This document shows positions 1 through 12,378 of a stretch of 64,000 nt of DNA, one piece after another. Each line of letters opens with the position of its first letter. The stretch's first letter is position 1. The translations under genes were made by a program, and so were the position numbers. The notes beneath the pieces are model-generated. The model had not been told where the DNA came from and did no database searches. It was given only the letters and a program-made list of their open reading frames with translations. Source of the DNA: Hyposmocoma kahamanoa (lineage: Eukaryota > Arthropoda > Insecta > Lepidoptera > Cosmopterigidae); the NCBI RefSeq assembly GCF_003589595.1, contig NW_020653713.1:905159-969158 (forward strand), read 5' to 3'.

Positions 1-1130
1 CTTTTAACTAATGGTTGCAGTGGTTGTATTTCATTATTTTAATTTACTAGCAGAAAATGAGTTTTGTTTAAATACTGTTTTATTTTACTTTCAATGTAGT
101 TTTTCGCAAATGTATTAAAAAACGTCGTTTGATACACGTGCGGATTTGTCATTTTCACTTGTCTCGCGTCTTGACCCTCGCCTCTGGCTCGGGCCAAGAA
201 GCCTCGAGACTCGTGAATAATGACTAACTTTCCGCACTTATATCAAAAATAACTATAATCTACTTCGTATAAAATTGACGAAACCTTGAATCCACGTTGT
301 AATGAACAAAGTTGATATAATGTGTGCAATTCTGAATATTGTACAGCAAATGTCTGTATTTTTGTCACAAATTCTATGGAATATGCAGTAGATTGTGTCA
401 GTGGGGAACAAAATAGGATATATACGGCGAGAGCGCTACTATTTTGAATCTTGAGCGTAACGTGGGATTCAATATAACGCTTGAGATGGAAATAAATTTA
501 CTCCTTCGCTATATTCTGCAGGGAAAATAAATAGAAAAACGCTTTTAAGAAACAACTGCCGCTAAGGATAGTTAGGCAGGTTCATTATTAACAACTTCTA
601 TAAATCTTTTTGGTGGTATTGTGTTGTTGGACTTGCGGTTCAAAATTGGCAGCCAAAATTCAAATATCACTATCAAAAAAGGGTTAGTCCCTCCTGGTAG
701 ACGGAATGAAAATGATTCTAAGACAAATGTACAAAAACAATTCGTTCGAGAAAGTTGATTGCGTTTTAAGTCTTAGTAAATTGAATTTGTGTTTGACAAT
801 AGAAGCTGAACTCTTTTGTGGATTTTTGTTATGCCGCGCACAACGCGATGGTGGCTTTCAAATTTCCAGATCCACAATATGATTTCAACTTTAATTAAAA
901 TTGAACTTTAAATCAATGATGTTTTAAATTCCAAGATAAAGATTTCTAGAAATTTCTTCTCACATTATTTTTATCACCAAGGATTGTAATACGTATTATT
1001 TTATTTAAGAGTAGGTCAGTGACTATGATGTTACGTTTTTCGATTCTTGGCAGAACAAATGATTACTTTTTGTCAATTGTTGTGTTATTTTAAAATCAAT
1101 GGTGGCATAGTATGAAAATGGTCATTTTTA
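1..1130. other. Unassigned AT-rich sequence
   Basis: No repeat family or convincing reading frame recognised. Stop codons are dense in all frames. Confidence 0.5.
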
Positions 1131-1480
1131 ATCATTAATACAAAGATCGAACACTCAGAAAAAATACCTTCGATCCGGTTGGATTCGAACCGACGTCTTC
1201 TTGCATACCGTGGCAGACGCTATACCAACTAAGCCACGAAACGAACCAACGGACCCAACGAATTTTTCTATGTGCTTGCGTCGTGTCTTTGTATTTGGTT
1301 TTTCAAACGATTTTTTAGTCGTAGCGCCATCCATGAGAAATCTATGAAAGATTTATCACCCAGTTACTACCTTTACAGCTACTAGTCCTGGCGAGAGATG
1401 GCGCTATTCACTGTGTTTTAAACTTTTATTGAATTGATATACAATTATTTTTTGGAAAATTACTCCACTAGTTTGTTGTA
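1131..1480 (-). repeat. SINE-C copy (tRNA-derived)
   Basis: On the minus strand a tRNA-like segment carries an A-box-like TGGCTTAGTTGG and a perfect B box GGTTCGAATCC. It lacks a paired acceptor stem, so it is a SINE head and not a tRNA gene. The copy is bounded by a near-identical 26-base direct repeat (1131-1156 and 1481-1506, one mismatch) that is itself part of the SINE-C sequence, suggesting a head-to-tail partial dimer. Other copies lie near 18.8, 25.3, 46.6, 49.4, 50.8 and 55.2 kb. Confidence 0.75.
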
Positions 1481-1589
1481 ATCATTAATACAAAGATCGA
1501 ACACTTAGAAAATGTCAGTTTTAAGTTACTTAATGTGAATATTTATGCATAATACCTCCCACTAACTGTGAGGAATAACTTCATAAGCT

Positions 1590-1728
1590 TTGGAAAATGT
1601 CGGAAGTCCACATTCTGCATTGGGTCAGCGTGGCGGACTATGACTTGAGTCCTCTTCTTACAGAAGACCCGTGCCCAGAAGTGTGACGTATGATGGAATG
1701 GGACGGGTTGACTATGATGATGATGTTG
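1590..1728 (+). mobile_element. 3' end of an RTE-like non-LTR retrotransposon
   Basis: The segment contains CAGCGTGGCGGACTATGACT, then AGAAGACCCGTGCCCAG, and ends in a GATGATGATG run. This matches my recollection of lepidopteran RTE-type LINE 3' ends. No coding part remains. A related piece lies on the other strand at 7394-7497. Confidence 0.6.
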
Positions 1729-2199
1729 CTGTGCTACTCTGATGCTTATTATACATGACAGTGATGGATTGTGGTAAATGGTGCGTTTATGACATATTAA
1801 TTTACATAAGAGCGTGTTCTATTTATATAAATGTGAAACTTTACTTGTGATCAGGCGTACTTACACTCAACCCAACAACATGGTTCTTTATGATACAATA
1901 TTTGAGAGGATCTCATACCCGCAATGAATTTATCTCAAATGCAGGATAAATGTTATGTCTTGCTTCAGCCAATTCTCTTTATTAATAAGTATCACTTGAG
2001 TGCACGTCAGCTTTTGTTATTTGACAAAATATCTGAATTGATAAACGTCATCACAGCCCGGTGAAACGCACTGCAATGCTTTAAAACGCGCGATGCAACA
2101 TAAACTTTATCTTCTACTGGGTAAGATATCATTTATTTAAAAAAAGAACCTCTAAAGTTTGCGCTGCGCATGTCAACTTCATACAGTAGCTTTTTTTAC
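1729..2199. other. Unassigned sequence
   Basis: No gene or repeat recognised. Confidence 0.4.
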
Positions 2200-2462
2200 A
2201 ACTACAAGTGATGGCATGAACAAGTCGTGCGCCTGGAGTTACTATACCAGTTACAGTGTCACTCAGAGTTTTAAATAGCAAAGATTTGAGCGGCACGTGC
2301 ACTGCGCCCGTCACCCTGAGACATAAGTAGTCTATGTCCCACGTGCCTGTAATTTCACCAGCACCCTTACCTTTGCAAACCGGAACGCAGCAATGCTCAT
2401 GTTACTTCTGGGCGGCAGTACTTCCATGGACGAGCTCTTTCCCAAGGAGCTCTACTACTACT
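2200..2462 (-). repeat. REP-B copy
   Basis: Near full-length copy of a dispersed non-autonomous repeat. Landmarks on the + strand are ACTGCGCCCGTCACCCTGAG, then CCTGTAATTTCACCAGCACC, then GGAGCTCTACTACTACT. At least 18 copies or fragments lie in this window in both orientations. It has no open frame of its own. The class is unresolved: neither a clear tRNA promoter nor clear terminal inverted repeats were seen. Confidence 0.8.
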
Positions 2463-3502
2463 AAAAAGTTGTTTACCTTTCAAAGAAATAAGCCTTGTTC
2501 AGGAGCTATGGTAACACTTTGACTTCAGCTTGACCATGGTCCGTGACAGCACAAGTTGCGATGAAAGACTGCGACGACGAATTGTTGAAACAAACGCAAT
2601 ATACTATTCATTATACATAGAGAGTATATTCTATGTTATATCGAGTAAAGAAATGTAACCTTATCATGCAGAACCTAAAGCTTATGTTGCATTCGTTTTC
2701 ATCCATTGTAGCGTCTCGCGTCGCCTGTCTTTGACAATTTGAGGCGACCCTCTCAATATCGTAATCACTCAAGATGGTATCATCTAAGATGTCAATGGTT
2801 ATTATAATAATATTGATACCAAAGAACTTGTAATCCAACTCGCGATCATAAGGACATCTCAGCCGATACCTACAACGACCTATTTATAAATACACGATTT
2901 ATTTCTATTTAAATTTATTTAAATTTATATTTTTATGTAACTAATCTAGAAATTATTAAGTTTGTTAACCTTGTGCACTTAAGATTAACATAATCGTAAT
3001 CTGTCAGGAGCCCGCATTTTGGTTTGTCCCTTTAAAATGACTCGGTCAAAAGCGATTAAGCTGTTTTCGAGTTAGATCAAGTTGAATGGTGGTTTCTTGC
3101 TATTTGGTAATGTATTTATTAAGGAAGAAGGGTTTAAATCGAATGAAATAGAAGTAGTAGTCGACAAAATTATTAAGTCTAGCGGTTATCTACGCGAGAA
3201 AATTAGTAACTAACAAGCCGGTATTATAAAGAGATACCGATAAAAAAATAGAGAAGTTGGCAACAATTAATTATGATCCAGATTTAACATGCTGTTACAA
3301 AATGATAATATTATTTGAATAAATAATAAATAAATAAGAATATTATGTGGATGAAAAATACCGAGTCTCAGCGTATCTATTGTTATTTTTCAGCCTGTGT
3401 CTGACATCCCAATTGGATTTTGCCGGAACATGAATAGTAAAGCATGTAACAAAAGGCCTGCAACATAAAATTTAAATTACAAATTCTTCGTCACATTGTT
3501 GA
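2463..3502. other. Unassigned sequence
   Basis: AT-rich, with homopurine and AT runs near 2890-2940. No gene or repeat family recognised. Confidence 0.4.
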
Positions 3503-3600
3503 TGACCTCCGTGGTCGAGTGGCTTGCATACAGGCTTGCATGGTGTTTAGGTTCGATTCCCGGCTAGGTCAATGTAAAAAAAGCTAAATTTACTATATTG
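3503..3600 (+). repeat. SINE-V copy (tRNA-derived)
   Basis: It starts GACCTCCGTGGTCGAGTGG and carries the B box GGTTCGATTCC followed by CGGCTAGGTC. This is the layout of a very common lepidopteran tRNA-derived SINE head. Only the outer five acceptor-stem pairs (GACCT/AGGTC) form, so a functional tRNA is unlikely. The body downstream has decayed. Confidence 0.65.
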
Positions 3601-4794
3601 TCTCGGATCTGAACATAATGAATTACTTGTTTATTTTATATTATTGGTCGCCAGCAACATCTAAATATTCAAAATATTTTTAAAACGATTCAAAAGAAAA
3701 GCCTTGCAATGTAAGCGTGCGTCAAGAGAGTCAATAAAAACATTCTTTACGTAACTTTTAACTTTGAAACAAATTTTGCAATCTAGTAAATTCAATTTGC
3801 TAACAAATTTCTAATAAAAGTTTATAATCCTATGATAGGCTCGATTGGATTCAAATTCAAAAGATTGATGTTTCTTAAATTTTGATGAACCTCGTGTTCG
3901 AGGAAACTCCATTAGACTGTTATACTTTTAGGCTTTAAATGTTGGAACACTCTGAACACTCTAGTTGAGTATCGCTTAGTGTAAAATCTAATTTACTATA
4001 TTGATCCTATGACTGAATTAGGAGGTAATGGATTTCAGCGCTATATCAACATGAACTAAGAGTTCTCCTATTCATTAGCCTACATACGCTGCTCAACGTG
4101 TCGGATAACGTTGTAAGGCATGTTGCAGTGGTGTGAAATGACACGCAATTTGGTAATTGGGCGTAGTTACATTGACATCAATGTGTTGCTTAAAAAAGTG
4201 ACTACAAAGCTTTCGTTTAGTTTTTCAATTCTGTTCAAGGTACATTTTTTTTTATTTTTGTCTTCGCTTTCTGAAGCCCACCTATTCACAGGATGCATTT
4301 ATTGCATAACAATCTGATGTCGTACCATGTAATTGAGACACGTATTGCCAACTTTGGCAAGCTACATGCTGTCCAACAATGTTCCCTCATGAATAGCAAA
4401 CACAGACGTAACCCAGTCGTTAACGGATTTCTTCCCATGGAAAATTAATTTTCTACATTTATGGTGACATCGAATTAACTCTATACTGTCCAATATACTA
4501 GGTTAAGGTGAAGGCACGTAATCGGTTTAGAAGCAATTAAAGCTGAAAGTAGGTCAGCGTCAGCAGTTCAATTTACTCCAAGTTATACTTGGATTGGAAT
4601 CTTGCTAATGAAAACGATACGCGCTACTTAATGTACGGAAATAGTATGGTATAGCAAAGAACAGGCAGCAGACAATTAATAGGTGGGCATGAGCTTAAAG
4701 GTCGTGCTGCAGGCGAACTGCTTAGCCAGCAGGCTCACCTAACTAAGCTGTCAACACTCACAAAGAATGTGCTTTTTGTTTTTTAGTGACATCA
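3601..4794. other. Unassigned sequence
   Basis: No gene recognised. The 65-codon frame near 4120-4317 has no supporting feature. Confidence 0.4.
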
Positions 4795-5035
4795 AGTATT
4801 ATTATGAACTCGTTCTGTCCCAGTGTAGGTTTTGGACAACATTTGGCCAGTCTTTTGAAAAGGAGACAAAATCTTCCCGCCGTCACCAACGTGCTCTATC
4901 GGGTCTCAGTTTTTAGTTATTGGGCTTCAACTCCTTACTTATTTCGGCCCATAACTCGCTCGGCATGCGGTAGACGTCACCAGCATAGTTCCACTTCAAC
5001 TTGGCCGTCTTTCGGTATATCAAGTAATACTACCT
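4795..5035 (-). mobile_element. Non-LTR retrotransposon ORF2 C-terminal fragment
   Basis: The minus-strand translation keeps the spaced pattern of LINE ORF2 C-termini: a NYAGDVYRM block (family pattern WAGHVxRM), an ELWAE block, an RARW block and a DFVSFSKDWPNVVQ block ending LHWDR. Stop codons interrupt it. It is a dead fragment of about 80 codons. The + strand frame over the same bases is a shadow. Confidence 0.55.
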
Positions 5036-5101
5036 AGCCATAGTTCTTGTCGGAGTTCCGTAGTTCAAAGACCGACATCCTGAAACGCAAAGTTCAAAAA
5101 T

Positions 5102-5207
5102 CCAAAATCGGAACGCAGGCTCACATAACTGCATGACGTCAGAAATAGATATGGTGGCAGTACTTTTCTGGACAAACTCTACTACAAGGAGCCTTAATGC
5201 TACTAAA
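5102..5207 (-). repeat. REP-B fragment
   Basis: Retains AGAAATAGATATGGTGGCAG and the CTACAAGGAGCC end of REP-B. The other half is missing. Confidence 0.6.
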
Positions 5208-6417
5208 TATCTTATATGTATCTTTTATTTGTTGTCTGTCTGTTGGAGACTGTTTACAACTTCAATACCACTTGCAGCCAATGTCAAACTTTCGATTGCA
5301 TTTCTCGCAGTGCCACAAAATCCTCTTATTGTCAGATGTATAAAAGATAATAAAAGTAATAAAAGGAAATAAAAGGGGATGAAAACTTTGTCTCCGCACA
5401 ATGGCCAGATTAATAAGAAACGTACAAGTTAGGTACTTACTATTAACGTCTGCCGTCTGATAAAAGAATGAAAGTATTATTGCGGGCGTCGCTGCAGACT
5501 GTAAATGCAGTGGCAGATCCCAAACAAATGGTTTCTTCTAAATTTTAAACACAGTTTCGCTGCAGTGACATAGAATCCATTTTGTGTCACGTGGAACGTT
5601 CTCTCGCTGCATCGTTAAAGAGTGATACTTATTAATGCTGAATCAACTAGAGCTGATCAGAAAAAGCTTTATGTTCATGTAATGAGAGTGGCAAATTCGT
5701 CGCGTAATGCCACTGGTCCGAGCACTAGCAAAGCGCGTAACGTCTTTTTCGCTCTTAGAGGATGGGTTATTCCCATCTGATCCCCTACAACTGATCCACA
5801 GCTAATTTTAAGTCCCAATTGATTCACTCTATAATTTGCAACTCCCAATGTATTCCCTCATTGCATTTTTTGTTTATAAGGGAAGTGCAGTAAAGAGAAA
5901 AACAAGTTTTAAAATCAAATATTCATTTATAGAGTAATTTATGATCCACCACAATTTTTTTTTGTGACAAATAATTGCAAATCACAAGTAACAATTATCA
6001 TTCCTAGGATAATTAAAATGAAATCTAAATTTTTCTAAACGGTGACTAACAGTGACATTCCCAGTCAAAAGTTGGACAGTGACGTATTAGTGCCATTTAT
6101 CGATTGCAAATATTTTGTTTATCGTGGCTTTGTTAATTATAAATTATATTAAATAATATGCATAATTTGCAAACTTATTTCATCTCTTAGAGCTTTTAAA
6201 AGTTTTTGTTGTAGACTGTACCACAGTACCTATAATATAAATAAGCTTGTAAATACCAGGGTATTTGGGTATATATTTATAGTGATCGCCTGCATAGGGA
6301 ATCCGATAGGAATAGAAATGATATAAAATAAAATGGATCCACCAGGGAATCGGTTTTAAGGGATCAAATGGGAATAACCTAGAGGATGGACATAAAGCTT
6401 CGTTTAACCGGTTTTAA
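5208..6417. other. Unassigned sequence
   Basis: No gene or repeat family recognised. Confidence 0.4.
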
Positions 6418-6631
6418 TAATAATAAATAACGCACACACTCAACATAGCCCCGCACTAGCGAAACCCTGTGTCGCGGGTGCCATGGACACACACATAGAT
6501 ACCACAAATCACACCCAAACTCACGAGAGAAATAATTGTAGGCCATACATCTATTTCTCCCGGCCCGGGAACCGAACCTGGGACCTCTGCGTGGCAGTCC
6601 AGCATGGTAACTGTTCGGCCACGGAGGCAGT
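6418..6631 (-). repeat. SINE-A copy (tRNA-derived), near full length
   Basis: The head lies at the right end: on the minus strand ACTGCCTCCGTGGCCGAACA (A box) and GGTTCGGTTCCC (B box), then CGGGCCGGGAGAAATA. The body ends in GTGTGTGCGTTATTTATTA. About 11 further copies lie in the window. Open frames across it recur in other copies and reflect the repeat, not a protein. Confidence 0.85.
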
Positions 6632-6633
6632 CT

Positions 6634-6725
6634 GCAGTGGCAGTGTTCCTCAGATCACACAGACATCTAACCAAGGCACCAAGCGCACTATTTGTACGTC
6701 CCGTTACTCGGTATCACAAAATAAA
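6634..6725 (+). repeat. REP-B 3' fragment
   Basis: Contains TGCAGTGGCAGTGTTCCTCA and ends with the CGTCCCGTTACTCGGTATCA end of REP-B. It abuts the SINE-A head directly. Confidence 0.65.
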
Positions 6726-6924
6726 TATTACTAAGAAAAGTAAGAAAATGTCCTCAGTCAAAATTTAGAAAAAAATCAACTTTACAGACGGTGCAGTGGC
6801 AATAAAAAAGTTATAATAAATTGAACGACCAATTAAAAAATGAATAATGAGATAAAACGTTTAATAAAGTTGAAAAGCAATTTCTCCTAAATGAATGTTT
6901 TTACTCATTGGAAGAATATTCCGA

Positions 6925-6962
6925 TGTGCAGTCCAGCATGGTAACCGTTCGGCTATGGAGAC
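6925..6962 (-). repeat. SINE-A head fragment
   Basis: A stub of 38 bases matching the first part of the SINE-A tRNA-like head (minus: GCCGAACGGTTACCATGCTG). Confidence 0.55.
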
Positions 6963-7062
6963 ATAAATTTTTGTTTTTCACTCGACTTGTAAACGTTGTA
7001 ATTTGGCTTTTACGCCAATTCTAATCTGTTGTTCATTCGTTGATGAATAAATGCCGCATACA

Positions 7063-7089
7063 TTTTGTCGTAATCACATTACGACAAAA
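7063..7089. repeat. Perfect 12-base inverted repeat (hairpin)
   Basis: TTTTGTCGTAAT and its exact reverse complement are separated by CAC. Function unknown. Confidence 0.7.
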
Positions 7090-7393
7090 CATTCAAAACA
7101 TAGGGACACATCCGACCGCAAGGGTGAGACGATTTCATTACCAGAACGACAACCGACGTCAGCGCGACAACATAAACGGAAATAGGGTATCGTTTTATAT
7201 TCTGTGATTTATGATAAACTTCAGAAGATACTTTTGATATGTCAAGTATTGACTTTGAAAGTGAATGGTCGTGTTGGCAGTAAAGGAAATTAAGTTATTT
7301 TTACAATTCCATCAAATGACGGCGCGCTGGTTTAAAGCTCGGCAGAAATTCGCAAACATTTCTTTAATAACTCTTCTCTCATTCATCACTTAC

Positions 7394-7497
7394 GTATCCT
7401 ACATCGTCATCAACCCATTTACACGTTCCACTGTAGGGCACGGGTCTCCTCTCAGGCTAAGGTTTAGGCTATAACACGTTTAGGCTACCACGGCTAG
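7394..7497 (-). mobile_element. RTE-like LINE 3' end
   Basis: On the + strand it reads ATCAACCCATTTACACG, GGGCACGGGTCTCCTCTCAG and GGTTTAGGCTATAAC. This is the reverse complement of the same type of tail as at 1590-1728. Confidence 0.55.
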
Positions 7498-8009
7498 ACG
7501 TATTCTACAAAAATATATCGACAGGAAAGTTTGTTCATATTTAAGGAATAACTTTAAAATGGGCATAATTATCTTTTTTATTTGACGACCGGTTCAAATG
7601 AGATAAACATTTAATCCTAGCTTATCGTAATAAATCATTGAAAATAACATGCAAATTGGTTTAGCCATTATGGAGATAAGCGTGCACAAACTCACAGATA
7701 ACCAGATAAAAATTCGAAGTGTTTTAGGTTTAAAACTTTAGTATATTGAAAGTCCAAACCCTGTTTCTTTTCGATTTAATTTTACATACACATTGGTACA
7801 TCTGTCAACGCAGGGGTTGACACAAAGGGGGTCTAAATTATAACAAGTCAAACACATTGTAACTCGTGGTATAAAATATTCTGAACCGACATATACAGAG
7901 CGTGCAAATACAGTGTTAAAATTTGACGACGACTTTGACAACCGCATCGCGCCCCGCGTCTCTCATCCGCATCAGTAGCGTCGGCAATATACATTATGCA
8001 TGTTATATT

Positions 8010-8213
8010 CCATTATGTAGGTAGGTCATTTTTAAGTTACACACATACTAAAAATGAATTATATCCAGGTGTAGGTCACGTCTAAATGATACTTATACTA
8101 AAAATTATTATACTTTGGTAAGTAGGTCACTTATGTCAACTATGAATTATCCCAGGTAGATAGGTTACTTCTAAGTGACATTTAAGTTAAAAATGAATTA
8201 TACTATTGCAATT
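8010..8213. repeat. Degenerate tandem repeat, about 50-base unit
   Basis: About four units begin GTAGGTCA (or GTAGGTTA) and continue with TCTAAGT and AAAATGAATTATA. Units are diverged and differ in length. Confidence 0.55.
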
Positions 8214-8940
8214 AGATCTAATGCCATGTACAAATTTTGGTTACCTATCAGTAGTTCGAAATGACATTTTCCAGAAATAACGTTTCCTCGAATTTTCAAA
8301 ACCTCGAAAGTAATTTTGAGAGGAAAATGTTTATTTCTTTTAAACCTAACCTAACCGAACCTAATCGTGTCTTTGCGATAAACATTCAACATATCTAGAA
8401 AGAACAACGGTTTCGTTATAATTCGATTTTCGATGTAGTGAAAATTCGAAGAATTCGAGTTTGTGATAGGTGACCACAAATATTATTTGAATCATTTTCG
8501 AGCTAAGTGTCTCTTTGCTTCTTCATAACAATATTATGTCAACTGTATAATATATTTCAAAAAGCGTTGATCCACAAAGAAGTGACAGAAATCCTTAAGC
8601 TATCGATTCTGTTCACTTGAATATATACAGGTTGCTCATACTTTTATTTTTATTTATTTTTTATTTTATTCGATGGCGCAATGGTGAGCGCTGCACTAAA
8701 GGCGCAAGATAAATATAATTGCTGGTAGGATTTAGGAAAACAATCTTTTCAAAATTGGTTCTGATATGGGTGTTGTGACACCTAGTTTGAGATGTGGTAA
8801 TAGGCGTGATAATAAAATTGGACAGAGTAATTATTATATTTCGTATTCATATTCTTTATATCCAAGTTACATGGTTAGATAACAGATGTGCTTATGCTAA
8901 TGGTACTTGACAAGTACCACCCCAAGGAACCCTGCAACAT

Positions 8941-9110
8941 TTTAAAAATAAAATTAGGAATAATTAACAATAAAACTTTATATTATTAAAATAACATTAG
9001 GAATAATTAGTAATAAAACTCTACATTTTTAAAATAAAATTAGGAATAATTAATAATAAAACTCTACATCTTTAAAATAAAATTACGAATAACTAAACAC
9101 AATTTTAGGC
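8941..9110. repeat. Tandem repeat with 43-base period
   Basis: The core ATTAGGAATAATTA begins at 8953, 8996 and 9039, with ATTACG at 9082. The spacing is exactly 43 bases each time. Units share AATAAAACTCTACAT. Confidence 0.85.
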
Positions 9111-10522
9111 AATATCAACAATGCATAATATTTGTTTCATTTACAATCAGGTCTCATTCCTGATACACTTATGTCTGGTTGTTTGACACAATACTCACAA
9201 ATTGTATACTTGGTCATACGTATAGACTTTGAATATTATTTTCTAAATAAAGATATTTTATAGAATAAAAAGCCTTTCATTGAAGATAGCTCCTACGATG
9301 GGTTAGAAAGGCCTTATGTGTATCTTGAGTTTTTGTATTTAATATAATTATATTAATTATCGTATAGTGGGGACCTGAATGGTATAGACCGACAGTATTG
9401 AAAGGACGCTTCAACATATGTAGACCTCTATTGTTAGGTTTCAGAATATATACCGATGAGAAAAGATGATTGTATTTCTTTACAAATTTACTACATTCAA
9501 GAATACAAACTGAGCTAACCTCAATGAGTGAAAATTATCCTCTAGAGCACATTAAAATTACGTAATTAAAGAAGTGCTTCTCTATTTACGGTACAAAACA
9601 CATTATGCTTTGGCAGCACATCACGTAAAACAGCTGTAAATTCAAGTCCTGACCCCTTAATTCAATGAGGTTGTGCTAAAATGTCAACGGCGAAGGCCGA
9701 GTGGGACGTAAAAACATGTAGTTGTCTCTTTCACACCCACCGACACTCCATTCAGCTATCACTTTCTGTTAACATGTTGAATATTGACATTCTTTAAGGA
9801 AACATTCGTTATTAAGCAAAATTTGCGTAGAGAGTAATGGCGTGTAATATTTTATAGTCTAAATAGCCTTCCACGCCATGTTGTGGAATTCCAAATAATG
9901 AGTCCCTTCCAATGATAATACGATAATATATGTGGATTTAGAAAGCAATTCAGTTTCAGAGTTTCAAGTTGTCATCACGGTCTTTATATTCGTAAACCGG
10001 TGACACGTAAAATTTTTTTTTTTGGAAATACACAATAGGAACTTTTTCGGTGTACAAAAATAATAGATCGATTGGTCTTAGAAACATACAAATACGCATT
10101 CAATGGACGTTTGATTTGCTATGCAATTTGACTTAACTTTAAAAGGCTTATGATAAACTACGAATTTGAATTAAGTACTATACGTAATTCTTAAAGTTTT
10201 TTACATTTTAACTTGAAAATTAGCAGGTACTATGGAGTTTGACAGTTCAATAACGCCGTGCGTTATCAAACGGAGGAAGTAGTGTGTCTCCGCATTTTAA
10301 TCTAGTAGCAATGGTATGTAGGTAGAGAGGAACGCAATACATTTTAATTGTACGGAACGATTGTATTTAAATATAGCAATTAAATCAACAAAGACGTTGA
10401 AGTTTTATCTTCTAAATAAAACAAATTTTTGCCACGCCGATTTTACGCCGGTCAAATTTATTGACGGTGGCGGTGTTGAAAAATCGTTTGCGATAAGGCG
10501 CAACGCACATCTCTAATAAAAA
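9111..10522. other. Unassigned sequence
   Basis: No coding frame, RNA gene or known repeat recognised. Confidence 0.4.
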
Positions 10523-10700
10523 AGGCATTATGATGCGTTGCGTCACTGACGCCTGTGTGGTGCGGTGGTGCGTTGAAATGGCGCGCGGCAACAGAACACG
10601 AACAGGAGACGAAGCGATGAGGGGTGCTACATCGCGTGTGGCTCTTGGTGCGTCGAAAACGTAGCAGCGGAAGCGCCCTTATGGCATCGTTCTTAGTCGA
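10523..10700 (-). repeat. MITE-M copy
   Basis: GC-rich for this window. On the minus strand it aligns in order with the copy at 19725-19980: GAGCCACACGCGATGT, CGTCTCCTGTTCGTG and CCATTTCAACGCACCACC. The ends resemble the TIR motif GCATTATGATGC / GGCATCG. No coding capacity. Confidence 0.6.
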
Positions 10701-11164
10701 CTTATTTGACAGTTCGAGACAATGTAATCTTTAATTCCTTTCTTATTAATAATGAAAAGATGGATTGGTTTACGTTTGTCGCTCATCCCTCTGATATCTT
10801 TGTTATATACACGTAACTTATTTATTAGAAGTAAACAAAAAAAGGATACTTCTTAGTAAATGAAATTGTTTTAAACTTACGTAGGCACTTTTTAGTTCCT
10901 TTTTATATCTGGAACTATTTTTTCTGCTCCATGTTTATAACACTTTTCTGCCTGCTTTTATTCAAGTTTTTGTTACCAACGCTTGACGGTTGTTATCCTT
11001 TGTCACTTTTGCTGTAATAAAAATGTGACACGTCCAAAATAGGTTTTTATTTTATTTTTATTGGGGATTTAGGATCTCACTGAACGAATAAAGTTTAGTT
11101 TGTAATCAAATTTCTACTTTATATATACTTCTCACATATGGTATGCACTTGGAACGATACACCA
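10701..11164. other. Unassigned sequence
   Basis: AT-rich. No gene recognised. Confidence 0.4.
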
Positions 11165-11245
11165 ATCCATAGCAGTTACAGGCCACTCATAGGCAAAAAT
11201 AGATAAGGTGGCAGTACTTCCCAGGACAAACACTTTCACAACGAC
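11165..11245 (-). repeat. REP-B fragment
   Basis: Keeps AAATAGATAAGGTGGCAGTA and a decayed CACTTTCACAACGAC end. The centre is lost. Confidence 0.5.
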
Positions 11246-12020
11246 TTTGAAATGAAAGGCTTAATCGAGTAGCCACCAATATTTATTGCTCGCTGTATTT
11301 CAATATCACTGCGTGATACGTTGTAGCTAACTGTGTCATGATAATGGATTAATTAAAGCGCAAAGAGCAGTTAACTGCGGCGTACGCTCACTTTGCTAAC
11401 TTGTTTCTGTTCATGTTTTGAACGGAATGAAATTAATTGGTCATATTCAGTTTCATAGGGTTCCCAATTTTTAATTTGTTGACGTACGATTGTCAGTAAT
11501 CACAACCCAAGTTAATTTATTACGCATTTACTATAATGACAATAGAAAAAAACTCCGTGATACCCTTCAACAGTGAAGGCAGCGTTCTAGCAATGTATGT
11601 TAAATGTCTATACAACCGCTAATGGCTTTCGGTCGATGCAGCATGACAGTTGACAGCGTTCAACCAATCACTTTGAAAAAAATATATAGTAAAATGATAC
11701 TAGAAAACCGTTGTATTCAATATGTACTTTACATGTGCCAATGAATTTTTTAATATCAACTGAATTAAATAGAGCACGTATGTATTTGGCCTTAAAATTT
11801 TTTTTTTTAAATAAATTGTGAAATAAAGCCAGTGTCCCTGTCGCTCGACCCAAGCAAAACGTGTTAGTACGGTGAAAATTTAAATTCTAGCTGACTATAC
11901 TACATCGTTGAATACACTTTACATGCGAATTTTTGCCATCTTTCGTTTACAACAACTTGAAACATAGCGTTTCAATATTTCTGTTATTTTTATCCTACTC
12001 CTGGAGGAAAACGATACCCG
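11246..12020. other. Unassigned sequence
   Basis: No gene or repeat recognised. Confidence 0.4.
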
Positions 12021-12200
12021 TGAAAGTTACAGGAGCTTTAAATCGCAAAGTCTAAGGGGCAGTGTCATTGCACCCGTCACTTTGAGACATACAGTTGACA
12101 ATTCCCATGTGCCTGCTCACGTTATTGCTTAGTCGTAAAAAAATAGGCATATTGCCACTTTTTCCTTCGACGAACTCTTTCGTAAGGAAGTTATCATTTA
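12021..12200 (-). repeat. REP-B copy, diverged
   Basis: Recognisable by TTTAAATCGCAAAG, GCACCCGTCACTTTGAGACA and the GACGAACTCTTTCGTAAGGA end. Confidence 0.6.
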
Positions 12201-12378
12201 CATGATGTTTAACCGACTTAAAAAAAGGAGGAGGTTCTCAATTTGACTGTATATATATTTTTTGCGTGTATATTATGCGATTGCTCCGCGATTTGTGAAT
12301 TGATTTTGATGAGTCTTTTTTTGTTGGAAAGAGGATATCCCAGTATTGGTCCCATTTGAAGAAAATATTTCACCTCTT

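Noticed and set aside
3503..3580. tRNA gene call
   Set aside because: Only five acceptor pairs close and the sequence matches a known style of SINE head.
4786..5037. 83-codon + frame after a good polypyrimidine acceptor at 4784
   Set aside because: The opposite strand carries a recognisable LINE ORF2 C-terminus, which explains the openness.
6456..6674. Recurring short proteins with blocks like PGPGE, SLVSLGVICG and PWYPRHRVS
   Set aside because: They occur wherever SINE-A lies (also 17080, 37113, 52494) and are translations of the SINE, not a gene family.
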